Positions 8,012 to 15,910 of a DNA stretch of 64,000 nucleotides are shown here, piece after piece (the stretch's first letter is position 1; every line of letters begins with the position of its first letter). This DNA comes from JBJXFE01 sp046153875. Lineage in GTDB: Bacteria > Planctomycetota > Phycisphaerae > Phycisphaerales > UBA1924. The notes under the pieces were generated by a model. It saw only the letters and a program-made list of their open reading frames with translations. It had not been told where the DNA came from and made no database searches. Location: NCBI GenBank assembly GCA_046153875.1, contig JBJXFE010000057.1, positions 1 to 64,000 on the forward strand, read 5' to 3'. The position numbers and the translations under genes are program-made.

Positions 8012-9823
8012 ATGCTGGGCGTGATCGTGTGGTTGATCGTGGCGTTCATCACCTACGCGTGGGTGGTGCGGGGCTTTTTCTCGGCGCTGGTCCACCTGTT
8101 CTGCACGGTGGTCGCCGGCGCGATCGCGTTCGGCGTGTGGGAGCCGCTGGGGCACTGGCTGCTCTCCTCAGCGCCCGACCGCGGGGTGCTGTCGTTCCTG
8201 CGTGACGCGCCGTGGGCGATTGCGCTGGCGGTTCCGTTCGCGCTCGCGCTGGGGGTCCTGCGGTTCGCCACGAACAAGCTTCTGCCCGCGAACGCGCGCT
8301 GCGACGACGCCCTTGACTACGTGGGCGGCGGGGTCTGCGGGCTGGCGGCGGCGGCGATCACCGCGGGCATCTTCCTGCTCTCGATCGGGTTCCTGCGGTT
8401 CGGGCCGGACGCGATGGGCTACCAGCCGGTGCGGTACACCGTGAGCGCGGACGGGCGCGGCAGCATCGAGCGTGAGAGCGGCTTCCTGGTGGGGTTGACG
8501 CCGCGCTTCGACCTGCTGACCGCGAAGCTCTACGAGCGGCTCTCGCTCACGTCGCTGCGGTCGGGCGAGCCGCTGGGCAAGTGGCACCCGCAGTTCGACG
8601 CGGTGCCGTGGGCCAACCGCATGACCTACCAGGGCCGCGGGCGCAACACGGTCCGCCGGAGCGACTTCGACGTGCAGGGGTGGTACACGGTGGGGCGCGA
8701 GCCGACGGACACGACCTGGGCCGGGCAACCGCTCGCGGGGTTGATGACCGACCAGTGGGACGAGTCGCGCCAGTCCGCGCTCGGGCTGGACGGCAAGAAG
8801 ATCGACCGCGGGTACATCGCGGGGTTCAAGGCGAGGCTCAAGTCCGGCGCGAAGGAGAAGCAGGGCCAGATCATCGTGGGCGCGGGGCAGGTGCGCCTCG
8901 CCGTCGAGTCCGTCGAGGGCGGGGAGCACCGCAGCCTGTTCCCGGTCGCGGTCGTGACCAACGTCGGGCTCGAGGGGCTCGCGCCCGACGTGCAGCGCGG
9001 GTCGGCCCGGTTCCGGTTCAACGGCAACGACGTGTTCTTCGCGTCGGTCGGCGGGGCCGCGGACGCGGGGATGTGGTTCGAGTTCGCCGTGCCGTCGGGG
9101 TTCAGGCCGATCGGCCTGTACGTCAAGAACGCGCGGTGGGAGGTGCCCGACGCGCCGCCGCCGCAGAACTTCGCCACGGCCGCGGCCCGCGACCAGGCGA
9201 TCAAGGACCTGGGCGGGCAGATGTTCGACCCCAACGCCGCGGGCCCAACGACGGAGGTCGGGACGGGCGTCGAAGTCACCAACGCCCTCGGGTGGCGCAT
9301 CCAGCGCGGCACCGAGGGCAGGCTGGAGATTCAGCGCGAGGGTCGGTTCACGTATGTCGTGGATGGTGAGGAAACGTTCCGCGCCAACGTGCTGAGGGAG
9401 AATGCCCGCGGCCTCGACCAGATCCTGCTCATCGACCGCTTCCAGATCAGCACCGACACCGTGATCGTGAAGGTCGACGTGAGCCTCAACCAGCCGGCGA
9501 GCCTGCTGGGGACGGCGGTGGACGCGGCCGACCCGCGGGCTCCGCTTATCCTCGAAGACACGAGCGGCGGACGGTACGAATGCGTCGGGTTTGTTTATTC
9601 CGACGAGGAGAACGTGAGGTTCCGCTACACGGTCGGCAAGCCGATTCAGGGGTTGGAGGAGTTGACGCGCTCGAGAGTGACGCTCAGCCGAAGCCGGCCG
9701 CAGCAGCGCTTGCAGCTCATCTTCCGCCCCACGCTGGGGATCCAGGTGCGGGCCTTCAAGATCGGGAACACGCTGATCGCGGAGTGGGAGCCGCCGATCG
9801 ACGCGAACACTCTGCAGCGCTGA
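8012..9823 (+). CDS. CvpA-like membrane protein with large extracytoplasmic domain
   Basis: 603 residues; ATG 8012 with AGAGAGGAT upstream. Four hydrophobic segments fill the first 130 residues (LGVIVWLIVAFITYAWVV to AAAAITAGIFLLSIGFL), in the arrangement of CvpA-family proteins. The remaining 470 residues are soluble and beta-rich (for example GIQVRAFKIGNTLIAEWEPP at the end) with no recognised catalytic motif. It begins 49 bases after the pseudo-ATPase and could be co-transcribed with it. The CvpA likeness rests on topology and is moderate. Confidence 0.75.
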   Translation: MLGVIVWLIVAFITYAWVVRGFFSALVHLFCTVVAGAIAFGVWEPLGHWLLSSAPDRGVLSFLRDAPWAIALAVPFALALGVLRFATNKLLPANARCDDALDYVGGGVCGLAAAAITAGIFLLSIGFLRFGPDAMGYQPVRYTVSADGRGSIERESGFLVGLTPRFDLLTAKLYERLSLTSLRSGEPLGKWHPQFDAVPWANRMTYQGRGRNTVRRSDFDVQGWYTVGREPTDTTWAGQPLAGLMTDQWDESRQSALGLDGKKIDRGYIAGFKARLKSGAKEKQGQIIVGAGQVRLAVESVEGGEHRSLFPVAVVTNVGLEGLAPDVQRGSARFRFNGNDVFFASVGGAADAGMWFEFAVPSGFRPIGLYVKNARWEVPDAPPPQNFATAAARDQAIKDLGGQMFDPNAAGPTTEVGTGVEVTNALGWRIQRGTEGRLEIQREGRFTYVVDGEETFRANVLRENARGLDQILLIDRFQISTDTVIVKVDVSLNQPASLLGTAVDAADPRAPLILEDTSGGRYECVGFVYSDEENVRFRYTVGKPIQGLEELTRSRVTLSRSRPQQRLQLIFRPTLGIQVRAFKIGNTLIAEWEPPIDANTLQR

Positions 9824-9889
9824 ACGGCGTCCCGCTGGGCGCCAGGCCGTCTAGGTGTCGCCGTGATGCTGTCCGGGGCCTGACCCCGA

Positions 9890-10798
9890 TCAGCGCCGCT
9901 TGCGGCGGTCGCGCGGGGCCATGGGGACGAAGCTGGGCATGTCGGGCTTCTTGCCCCACCCGGATTTGTCGGCCTTGGGCGCTTCGGCCTCGGCGGGTTT
10001 GCCGTCGGCCTTACCGTCGCGCTTGGCACCCTTGCCTTCGCCCCGTGGCTTGCCCTCGGCCTTCTCACCCTTGCCTTCGGACTTGCCCGAGGGCTTGCCC
10101 TCAGCGCGGGCGCCCTTGTCCTTGGGCTCGGGCTTGGCGGCCCTGGGCTCGCCGTCGCCGCCCGCCGTCGTGTCGGGCTTCGCGTCGGCCTTCCCGCTCT
10201 CGCGCCTGGACTTCCTGTCGGCCTTGTCGTGCGTCGGCACCGCACCCGCGTCGGGGGCGGCGGCCGCGGCGTCGGCGGCTGGGGCCGTCGCGGGCTGGGG
10301 CTGGGACTGCGCTTCCTCGATCTTGTCCAGGTCGAGCTTGCGGTCGGCCACGACCCAGAGCTTGATCGACGCCTCGAGGTCGGCCTCGAACTTGATGGGC
10401 ACGTCGTAGGTGTCGATGCGCTTCACGACGGTGTTGAGGCGGACGTCGCGCGGACGGATGCCCTTGTACCCGGCCTCGCCCAGCGCGGCCGCGATCTCCT
10501 GCTGCGTCACCGAGGCGTAGAGGTGCCCCAGGTCGTTGCACGAGCGAACCAGCGTGACCTGAACACCCTCGAGCTTCTTGACCAGCGCCTCGCGCTGGCG
10601 GCGGAGCTCGGCGAGCTGCCGCTCGGCCTCGGCCCGCTTGGCGGCGACGGCCTTGATCGCGTCTTCGGTCGGCGTCGTGGCGTACTCCCGCGGCAGGAGG
10701 AAGTTGCGGGCGTACCCCGTGCGGACGGTCACCACGTCCCCAACGATCCCGAGGGCCTCGACGTTCTCGGTGAGCAGCAGCTTGATGTTCTTGGGCAT
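9890..10798 (-). CDS. rplI: 50S ribosomal protein bL9 with long C-terminal tail
   Basis: 302 residues, about twice the usual 150. The N-domain MPKNIKLLLTENVEALGIVGDVVTV with GYARNFLLPR is typical of bL9. A long connecting helix (residues 50-75) and the C-domain to about 165 follow. From there about 136 residues of Lys, Glu, Gly, Ala and Asp repeats (KSEGKGEKAEGK-like) follow with no recognisable fold. The Shine-Dalgarno AAGGA is well placed. It is last in the prs-rplY-pth-rpsF-ssb-rplI run. bS18 (rpsR), often found beside it, is absent. Confidence 0.93.
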   Translation of the reverse strand: MPKNIKLLLTENVEALGIVGDVVTVRTGYARNFLLPREYATTPTEDAIKAVAAKRAEAERQLAELRRQREALVKKLEGVQVTLVRSCNDLGHLYASVTQQEIAAALGEAGYKGIRPRDVRLNTVVKRIDTYDVPIKFEADLEASIKLWVVADRKLDLDKIEEAQSQPQPATAPAADAAAAAPDAGAVPTHDKADRKSRRESGKADAKPDTTAGGDGEPRAAKPEPKDKGARAEGKPSGKSEGKGEKAEGKPRGEGKGAKRDGKADGKPAEAEAPKADKSGWGKKPDMPSFVPMAPRDRRKRR

Positions 10799-10894
10799 AG
10801 GTCGCTGTCCTTCTCCCCGTGAGGGGAAGTTAGGAGCCCCACGCGGCGGGCCCCAGCGGTGTTGTGGGAGCGGACTGTAGGCCGGGGGGCGTGA

Positions 10895-11356
10895 TCAGAA
10901 GGGGATGTCTTCCTCGCCCATGGGCCCTTTGCCGCCCCATTCGTCGGACGCGCTCTTGGCCGGGGTCGGTCGTGCCGCGCGGGGGGCACCGGGGTTGGCG
11001 CCGCCCCCGCCGCCCTCGCCGCGGCTGTCGACGAACTGGAAGCTTTCGACGACGACCTTGAGCTTGGAGCGGTTCTGGCCGCTCTCCTTGTCCTGCCAAG
11101 TGTCGAGCTTGAGGCGGCCCTCGATGAAGACCGGGCGCCCCTTGTTGAGGTACTGCGCCATGACCTCGGCGGTGCGTCCCCAAGCCTCGCAATCGACGAA
11201 GGTGACTTCCTCGCGCTGCTCGCCCTCGGGCGTCTTCCATCGCCGGTTGACGGCGAGGCCGACATTGGCGACGGCGTTGTTGCCCGTGGTGTGGCGCAGC
11301 TCGATGTCGCGGGTGAGGTTGCCGAGCAGGATCACCTTGTTGAAGTTCCCGGCCAT
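10895..11356 (-). CDS. ssb: single-stranded DNA-binding protein SSB
   Basis: 153 residues. The OB fold opens MAGNFNKVILLGNLTRDIELR and contains VNRRWKTPEGEQREEVTFVDCEAWGR and NKGRPVFIEGRLKLDTWQDK. A short Gly/Pro linker leads to the acidic tip EEDIPF that recruits partner proteins. SSB coats single-stranded DNA in replication and repair. It lies between rpsF and rplI, a widely conserved bacterial order. Confidence 0.97.
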   Translation of the reverse strand: MAGNFNKVILLGNLTRDIELRHTTGNNAVANVGLAVNRRWKTPEGEQREEVTFVDCEAWGRTAEVMAQYLNKGRPVFIEGRLKLDTWQDKESGQNRSKLKVVVESFQFVDSRGEGGGGGANPGAPRAARPTPAKSASDEWGGKGPMGEEDIPF

Positions 11357-11475
11357 GTGTTCTCCTTTGGGCTCGCTGGCGGTTTCTGTTTCGGATTCTG
11401 GACGGGATCAGGTTAGCACGCCGTGAGGATGCGTGTCCAGCCCGGGTTTTCACGGGAAATGCCGGGTGAACGTGG

Positions 11476-11931
11476 TCAGGCCTCGTCATCGGGCTCGGCG
11501 GCGCCCGCGGGGGCCGCGCTCGCACCGACCGGCTCGGCCTCCCGGACCGGCGGGGGTGGAGCCTTGCCGCGCATCTTGGCCTCGGCCTCCAGGGCCTCGC
11601 GTCCATCGGCGGCGCGCATCTCATCCTCGGTGTAGTGATCGGCCCGCAGGATGAGAGCCCGGAGGATGACCTCCGAGAGGTTGCAGTCGCGCTCGATGCC
11701 GGCGACCGAGGTGTTGGGGGCCTTGAAGTAGGCGAGCAGGTAGAGCCCGCGTTTCTGCTTCTTGATCTCGAATGCCAGGCGGCGCTCGTCCCACTTGCGC
11801 AGGGCCAGCACCTGGGCGTGGGCGCGCGACAGGATCTCGTTGACGTGGGCGATCACGGCGGAGAGGTCGGCGGCCGCCGCCTGGCCCACCAGGAACATAG
11901 CCTCGTACGGGTACACGCGTGTCGGAGTCAT
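11476..11931 (-). CDS. rpsF: 30S ribosomal protein bS6
   Basis: 151 residues starting MTPTRVYPYEAMFLVG; ATG 11931 has AAAGGTG at six bases, and an upstream in-frame start six codons earlier has no such support. The bS6 fold is complete (KWDERRLAFEIKKQKRGLYLLAYF, SEVILRALILR). The last 30 or so residues are a Pro/Ala/Glu-rich tail. bS6 binds bS18 on the 30S platform. Confidence 0.95.
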   Translation of the reverse strand: MTPTRVYPYEAMFLVGQAAAADLSAVIAHVNEILSRAHAQVLALRKWDERRLAFEIKKQKRGLYLLAYFKAPNTSVAGIERDCNLSEVILRALILRADHYTEDEMRAADGREALEAEAKMRGKAPPPPVREAEPVGASAAPAGAAEPDDEA

Positions 11932-11985
11932 CGAATCACCTTTCCTCACGTTCCCCGCGTCGTCCGCGGGGGGCTGTGTGTTCGG

Positions 11986-12585
11986 TCAATCCTGTGTGTC
12001 GCCGTCGCCCCTGGGCGGGCGGACGTTGAACCGGTTCATGCAGGCATCGATCCCCCGCGTCACGAACTCCTCCGCGGCGTCGGCGGCCTTGACGATCGCG
12101 GGTTCGACCGCCGCCCACTCCCAGTCGTTGAACTTGCCGAGCACGTGGTCCGCCTGGTCCATGTACTCGGGCGACGCTCCGATGCCCACGCGGCAACGGG
12201 GGTAGAGCTCCGTGCCGAGCGCCCGCTGGAGGTCGGAGAGGCCGTTGTGCCCGCCGGCGCCGCCGCCGGGGCGGATGCGCAGCGCCCCGGCGGGCAGCGC
12301 CACGTCGTCCACGATGACGAAGAGGTCGGCGGTGGGGTCGAGCTTGTAGAACCCTACGGCCTCGGCGACCGCGGCTCCTGAGCGGTTCATGTACGTGGTG
12401 GGCTTCATGAGCAGGCACGGCGTCCCGGCGATCGAGGCCTCGACGACCGCGGCGTTGAACCGGCCGCGCGGCGTCGCGCCCTTCGCGTGCCGGTCGATGA
12501 GCCGGTCCACGGCGACATAGCCCGCGTTGTGGCGGGTTCGCTCGTAGCTCCGACCGGGGTTGCCGAGACCGACGATCAACTTCAT
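11986..12585 (-). CDS. pth: peptidyl-tRNA hydrolase
   Basis: 199 residues of normal length. Catalytic and binding motifs are intact: GLGNPG near the start, RHNAGY containing the catalytic His, MKPTTYMNRSG, the aspartate in VDDVALP, and GGGAGGHNGL. It releases peptides from prematurely dropped peptidyl-tRNA. It follows rplY after a 134-base spacer packed with heptamer repeats. Confidence 0.96.
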   Translation of the reverse strand: MKLIVGLGNPGRSYERTRHNAGYVAVDRLIDRHAKGATPRGRFNAAVVEASIAGTPCLLMKPTTYMNRSGAAVAEAVGFYKLDPTADLFVIVDDVALPAGALRIRPGGGAGGHNGLSDLQRALGTELYPRCRVGIGASPEYMDQADHVLGKFNDWEWAAVEPAIVKAADAAEEFVTRGIDACMNRFNVRPPRGDGDTQD

Positions 12586-12616
12586 CTCCGGGGGTCCGTG
12601 CGGCCGTCCGCTTCTT

Positions 12617-12665
12617 CAGCGATCAGCGATCAGCGATCAGCGATCAGCGATCAGCAATCAGCAAT
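12617..12665 (+). repeat. heptamer tandem array CAGCRAT x7
   Basis: Seven exact 7-base units in a row: five CAGCGAT (12617-12651) and two CAGCAAT (12652-12665), followed by a partial CAGC. It lies between pth and rplY, both minus strand, in what would be their shared transcript. Confidence 0.9.
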
Positions 12666-12699
12666 CAGCCACGAGCCATGATCCGGAAGCGGGCACTGT

Positions 12700-12720
12700 C
12701 CATTGCCCATTGCCCATTGC
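12700..12720 (+). repeat. heptamer tandem array CCATTGC x3
   Basis: Three exact copies of CCATTGC end on the last base of the rplY stop codon (TAG at 12722-12720 on the minus strand). Together with the 12617 array, the rplY-pth spacer is largely made of 7-base repeats. Confidence 0.85.
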
Positions 12721-13529
12721 TACTTCTTCTTCTCCGCGGCGGGAGCGGCCTTCTTGTCGCCGGCCGGGGCGGCGGCCTTGGGCGGGGCAGCGCCCTTGGC
12801 GGGCGCGGTGCCCTTCGCGGCGGGTGCGGCACCCTTGGCGGCGGGCTTGCCGTCCTTGCCGGCCTCGGCACCCTCCTCGCCCTCCTCGTCCTTCTTCTTG
12901 GCGGTGATGACTTCGGGCTCGGCGGCGGCGGCACCGTCGACGGCGGCCTCTTCCTCGACCTTGAGTTCCTGCTGGATGACGATCTGGGCGACGATCGAGT
13001 GCGGATCGGTCTTGAGCTTCATGTCCCCGAGGGGCAGCTTGACCTGGGCCGCGGTGATCGCGTGCCCGACGTCGAGTTCGCCGATCTCGACCTCGACGTG
13101 ATCCGGGATGTCCGTCACGCGGCACTCGATCTCGACCTCGTTGGTCGGGTGCATGAGGATGGCGCCGGCGGACTTGAGTCCCTTGGCCTCGCCGATCAGA
13201 TGGACGGGCACCTTCACCCGCACCTTCTCGTCGAGCGACACGCGGGCGAGGTCGCAGTGGATGACGTGTGTGCCGAGATGGTCGAACTGCAGGTCCTTGA
13301 GCAGGACGGTCTGCGGCTCCTTGTCGCCGTCGACGGCGAGGGTGAAGACCTTCTCGCCCTTGTGGAAGTGGCGCAGCGCGTCGCGCGCGTCGAGGCGGAC
13401 GGCCAGGGGCTCGGCCTTGTGCCCGTAGACGATCGCGGGGAGGCCGCCGGCGGCGCGGATACGGGTGGTGTGGCGTGAACCGAAGAGGTCGCGCTTGACG
13501 GCGGTGAGGACGGGAGTCTTGCCTTGCAT
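12720..13529 (-). CDS. rplY: 50S ribosomal protein bL25 (CTC type) with low-complexity tail
   Basis: 269 residues. The N-terminal 5S-rRNA-binding domain (TPVLTAVKRDLFGSRHTTRIRAAG, LPAIVYGH) is followed by the TL5/CTC C-domain (VRVKVPVHLIGEAKG, HPTNEVEIECRVTDIPDHVEV). From about residue 195 the chain is Ala/Lys/Glu/Gly/Pro-rich to the end, ending EKKK. It stands directly after prs, the classic bacterial order. It binds 5S rRNA in the central protuberance. Confidence 0.95.
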   Translation of the reverse strand: MQGKTPVLTAVKRDLFGSRHTTRIRAAGGLPAIVYGHKAEPLAVRLDARDALRHFHKGEKVFTLAVDGDKEPQTVLLKDLQFDHLGTHVIHCDLARVSLDEKVRVKVPVHLIGEAKGLKSAGAILMHPTNEVEIECRVTDIPDHVEVEIGELDVGHAITAAQVKLPLGDMKLKTDPHSIVAQIVIQQELKVEEEAAVDGAAAAEPEVITAKKKDEEGEEGAEAGKDGKPAAKGAAPAAKGTAPAKGAAPPKAAAPAGDKKAAPAAEKKK

Positions 13530-13661
13530 GGGTGTACCTCGGCGTTGGGCTCTGGGCTGTCAGCGTTCGGCTGTCAGCACGGGCGTGGTCATCGGCGGTT
13601 GTTCTCGATCGTGATGTGCTCTGCGCGGCTTGGTCGGCCTCGGCTGCTCCGCTGCGTTGGG

Positions 13662-14645
13662 TTATCTCTTCGTGCCCGCGGTGCCCTGGAAGAGCGCGCT
13701 GACGGACAGGTTGTGGTGGATGCGGTGGATCGCCTCGCCCAGGAGCGGGCCCACGCACAGCTCCACGAGCTTGGACTTGAGCGGGGCGAGTCGGCCGTCC
13801 GCCGGGATGGTGTTCGTGATGACGACGCGGCTGATGGGGCTCTCGACGAGGCGCTGGATGGCCAGGCCGACGAGCACGCCGTGCGTAGCCGCGGCGATGA
13901 CCTGGGTGGCGCCGCGCTCCATGACCAGCTTGGCCGCCTCGCAGACGGTGCCGGCGGTCGAGATCATGTCGTCGAACATGATGACGGTCTTGCCCTTGAC
14001 GTTGCCGATGAGGTGGGCGGTGGCGACGGCCTCGCCCGAGAGTCGGCGCTTGTTGATGATCGCCAGCTCGCCCCCGAGCAGGTTGGCGAACCCCTCGGCG
14101 ACCTTGACGTTGCCCACGTCCGGGCTCACCAGACACAAGTCGCCCAGGTCCTTGCGGATGGACTTGAAGTACTCGAAGAAGACCGGCGTCGCGGAGAGGT
14201 GGTCGAACGGCAGGTCGAAAAACCCCTGGATCTGGGCGGCGTGGAGGTCGACCGCGATGACGCGGTTCGCCCCGGCGGCCGTGACGAGGTTGGCTACGAG
14301 TTTCGCGGTGATGGGGACGCGCCCCTCGTCCTTGCGGTCCTGGCGTGCGTACCCGAAGTACGGCGTGACGACCGTGACGCGGGAGGCGGAGGCACGACGC
14401 AGGCAGTCAATGAAGATGAGCAGTTCGACCAGGTTGTCGTTGACCGGCTGGCAGGTGGAGAGGACGACGTAGCAGTCGCGCCCGCGCACGTCCTCGTCCA
14501 GCTTCACCAGCATCTCGGTGTCCGGGAAGACGTGGGTGCGCGCCTGGCCCATCGGCAGGTCCAGGTGGGCGCACAGCCGCTCGGTGAGCGGGATGCTGTT
14601 GCGCCCCGCGAAGATCTTCAACTGGTCCGCGTCGGACTTGCTCAT
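13662..14645 (-). CDS. prs: ribose-phosphate pyrophosphokinase
   Basis: 327 residues beginning MSKSDADQLKIFAGRNS. ATG 14645 overlaps the stop of the preceding glmU-like gene as ATGA. Motifs include FPDTEMLVKLDEDVRGRD, YFGYARQDRK, the flexible loop before VDLHAAQIQGFFD, and the PRPP loop IMFDDMISTAGT. It makes PRPP from ribose-5-phosphate and ATP for nucleotide, His and Trp synthesis. Its partner gene supplies UDP-GlcNAc, as in the glmU-prs pairing of many bacteria. Confidence 0.97.
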   Translation of the reverse strand: MSKSDADQLKIFAGRNSIPLTERLCAHLDLPMGQARTHVFPDTEMLVKLDEDVRGRDCYVVLSTCQPVNDNLVELLIFIDCLRRASASRVTVVTPYFGYARQDRKDEGRVPITAKLVANLVTAAGANRVIAVDLHAAQIQGFFDLPFDHLSATPVFFEYFKSIRKDLGDLCLVSPDVGNVKVAEGFANLLGGELAIINKRRLSGEAVATAHLIGNVKGKTVIMFDDMISTAGTVCEAAKLVMERGATQVIAAATHGVLVGLAIQRLVESPISRVVITNTIPADGRLAPLKSKLVELCVGPLLGEAIHRIHHNLSVSALFQGTAGTKR

Positions 14646-15478
14646 GCGGACCTCGCGGGTGAAGCGGACGCGACCGGGGGGGTTGGGGATCGCCGTGGCG
14701 CGGACCGCACGCCTGCCGCGCGGGCGCGGTAGATGCGGTCCACCGTCGCCAGTTCCTCGGGCGTGTTGATCGAGAGCACGTCCTCGGGCGGGACGGCCGG
14801 GACGACCTCGACGCGGCGGCCGTCGGCCAGCAGGAGCCGCGGCACGTCGGTGATGTAGTACTCCCCGCTGGCCGCGTTGCGGGTGACGCGCCGCAGGGCC
14901 GCGAACAGCGCCGCGGCGTCGAAGCAGTAATAACTCGGGTTCACCTCGCGCATCGCCCGCTGCTCGGGCGTCGCGTCCTTGTGCTCGACGATGCCGACAA
15001 ACCGGCCGGAAGCGTCGCGGACGATCCGTCCGTAGCCCGTCGGGTCGTCGATGACCGACGTGGCGAGGGTCGCGGCCGCACCCGTCGCGCGGTGGCGATC
15101 GAGGATGGTCGTGAGCGTCGCGGCTCGGATCAGCGGCCCGTCGCCCGCGAGAACGAACGTGTCTTGCACGGGGCCGAGCGCCTGCTCGGCGCACTGCACG
15201 GCGTGCCCGGTCCCGTGCTGCGGCTCCTGCACGGCGAACCCGACGTCGGGATACGCGGCGAGAGCCTTGCGGACCAGGTCCTGCCTGTAGCCGACGACGA
15301 CGACGATGCGCCGGCACCCCGCGTCGCGGCAGGCGTCGACGACAGCGCAGACCATCGGCCGCCCGCCGACTTCGTGGACCACCTTGGGCAGGTCGGCCTT
15401 CATGCGCGTGCCCTTGCCGGCGGCGAGGACAATCGCGGCGAGCGGGGCGGCGGGCTGTGCGTTCGGGACGCTCATCAC
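14642..15478 (-). CDS. glmU: GlmU-type uridylyltransferase domain protein (no acetyltransferase domain)
   Basis: 278 residues against about 450 for full GlmU. The nucleotidyltransferase signature LAAGKGTRMKADLPKV is near the N-terminus, with QEPQHGTGHAV and the metal aspartate in LAGDGPLI, NPSYYCFDA and ASGEYYITDVPRLL. The left-handed beta-helix acetyltransferase half is absent; the chain ends in an Arg/Pro/Ala-rich stretch and overlaps prs by 4 bases. It likely converts GlcNAc-1-P and UTP to UDP-GlcNAc, with the acetyl step done by another protein. A different sugar-nucleotide role is possible. Confidence 0.85.
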   Translation of the reverse strand: MMSVPNAQPAAPLAAIVLAAGKGTRMKADLPKVVHEVGGRPMVCAVVDACRDAGCRRIVVVVGYRQDLVRKALAAYPDVGFAVQEPQHGTGHAVQCAEQALGPVQDTFVLAGDGPLIRAATLTTILDRHRATGAAATLATSVIDDPTGYGRIVRDASGRFVGIVEHKDATPEQRAMREVNPSYYCFDAAALFAALRRVTRNAASGEYYITDVPRLLLADGRRVEVVPAVPPEDVLSINTPEELATVDRIYRARAAGVRSAPRRSPTPPVASASPARSA

Positions 15479-15525
15479 GAGCGTCGCGGCGAGACTGCGG
15501 CGGGTACAGGGGCACGCAGCGGATG

Positions 15526-15596
15526 CTGGCCGACCAGGATTCGAACCTGGACTAACAGAACCAAAATCTGCTGTGCTACCCTTACACCATCGGCCA
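15526..15596 (-). tRNA. tRNA-Gln (anticodon TTG)
   Basis: A 71-base cloverleaf on the minus strand. Acceptor TGGCCGA pairs with TCGGCCA, the T arm is CCAGG-TTCGAAT-CCTGG, and the anticodon stem GCAGA/TCTGT holds loop TTTTGGT with TTG at positions 34-36. The 3' CCA is not encoded. It precedes glmU on the same strand. Confidence 0.95.
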
Positions 15597-15910
15597 AAGT
15601 GTGTTCTCGCGCGACGCGACCTCCACGCTCGATGGGGCCTCTCGGCCCACTTGGACCACGGACCGGAACTCGTCGCGGTCCGCGTCGGGCGACGATTCGC
15701 CTTGAGCGGGGCCGCGGCACGGGGCGGAAGTCAGCGGAAACGGGCCCGAGACCCATGCCATTGAGTTCCGCCCGGAGCTGGACCTTCCATCAGCCGCGAT
15801 GGGAAAGGCCCCTAACCGCGCCTCGGCTCGCCGCGGCGAGCGTCCGTCACGGTCGGCTCACTTTCGAACGGGGCAAGTCTAGTGGTCGGGCGTGGTGAGT
15901 CAATGACGGG
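15597..15910. other. 314-base spacer without a gene
   Basis: No convincing reading frame between tRNA-Gln and the SWIM gene. It holds a perfect 16-base palindrome (GCTCGCCGCGGCGAGC, 15826-15841) and a short hairpin GGGGCC-TCTC-GGCCCA near 15634. No match to 6S, SRP, RNase P or tmRNA cores could be seen by eye. Confidence 0.5.

Noticed and set aside
4327..8052. Minus-strand open frame of about 1241 codons
   Set aside because: It is antisense to pilT and the pseudo-ATPase, which have clear family motifs; the composition is that of a shadow frame.
10802..10825. Hairpin CTCCCC-GTGA-GGGGA between ssb and rplI as a terminator
   Set aside because: Only about five base pairs, no T-run, and it directly precedes the rplI Shine-Dalgarno.
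12617..12720. Possible CRISPR array
   Set aside because: Units are 7 bases with no spacers; a CRISPR needs repeats of about 25-40 bases separated by unique spacers.
15597..15910. Structured RNA (6S, SRP or RNase P) in the spacer
   Set aside because: None of the conserved core sequences could be found on either strand; only unrelated palindromes are seen.
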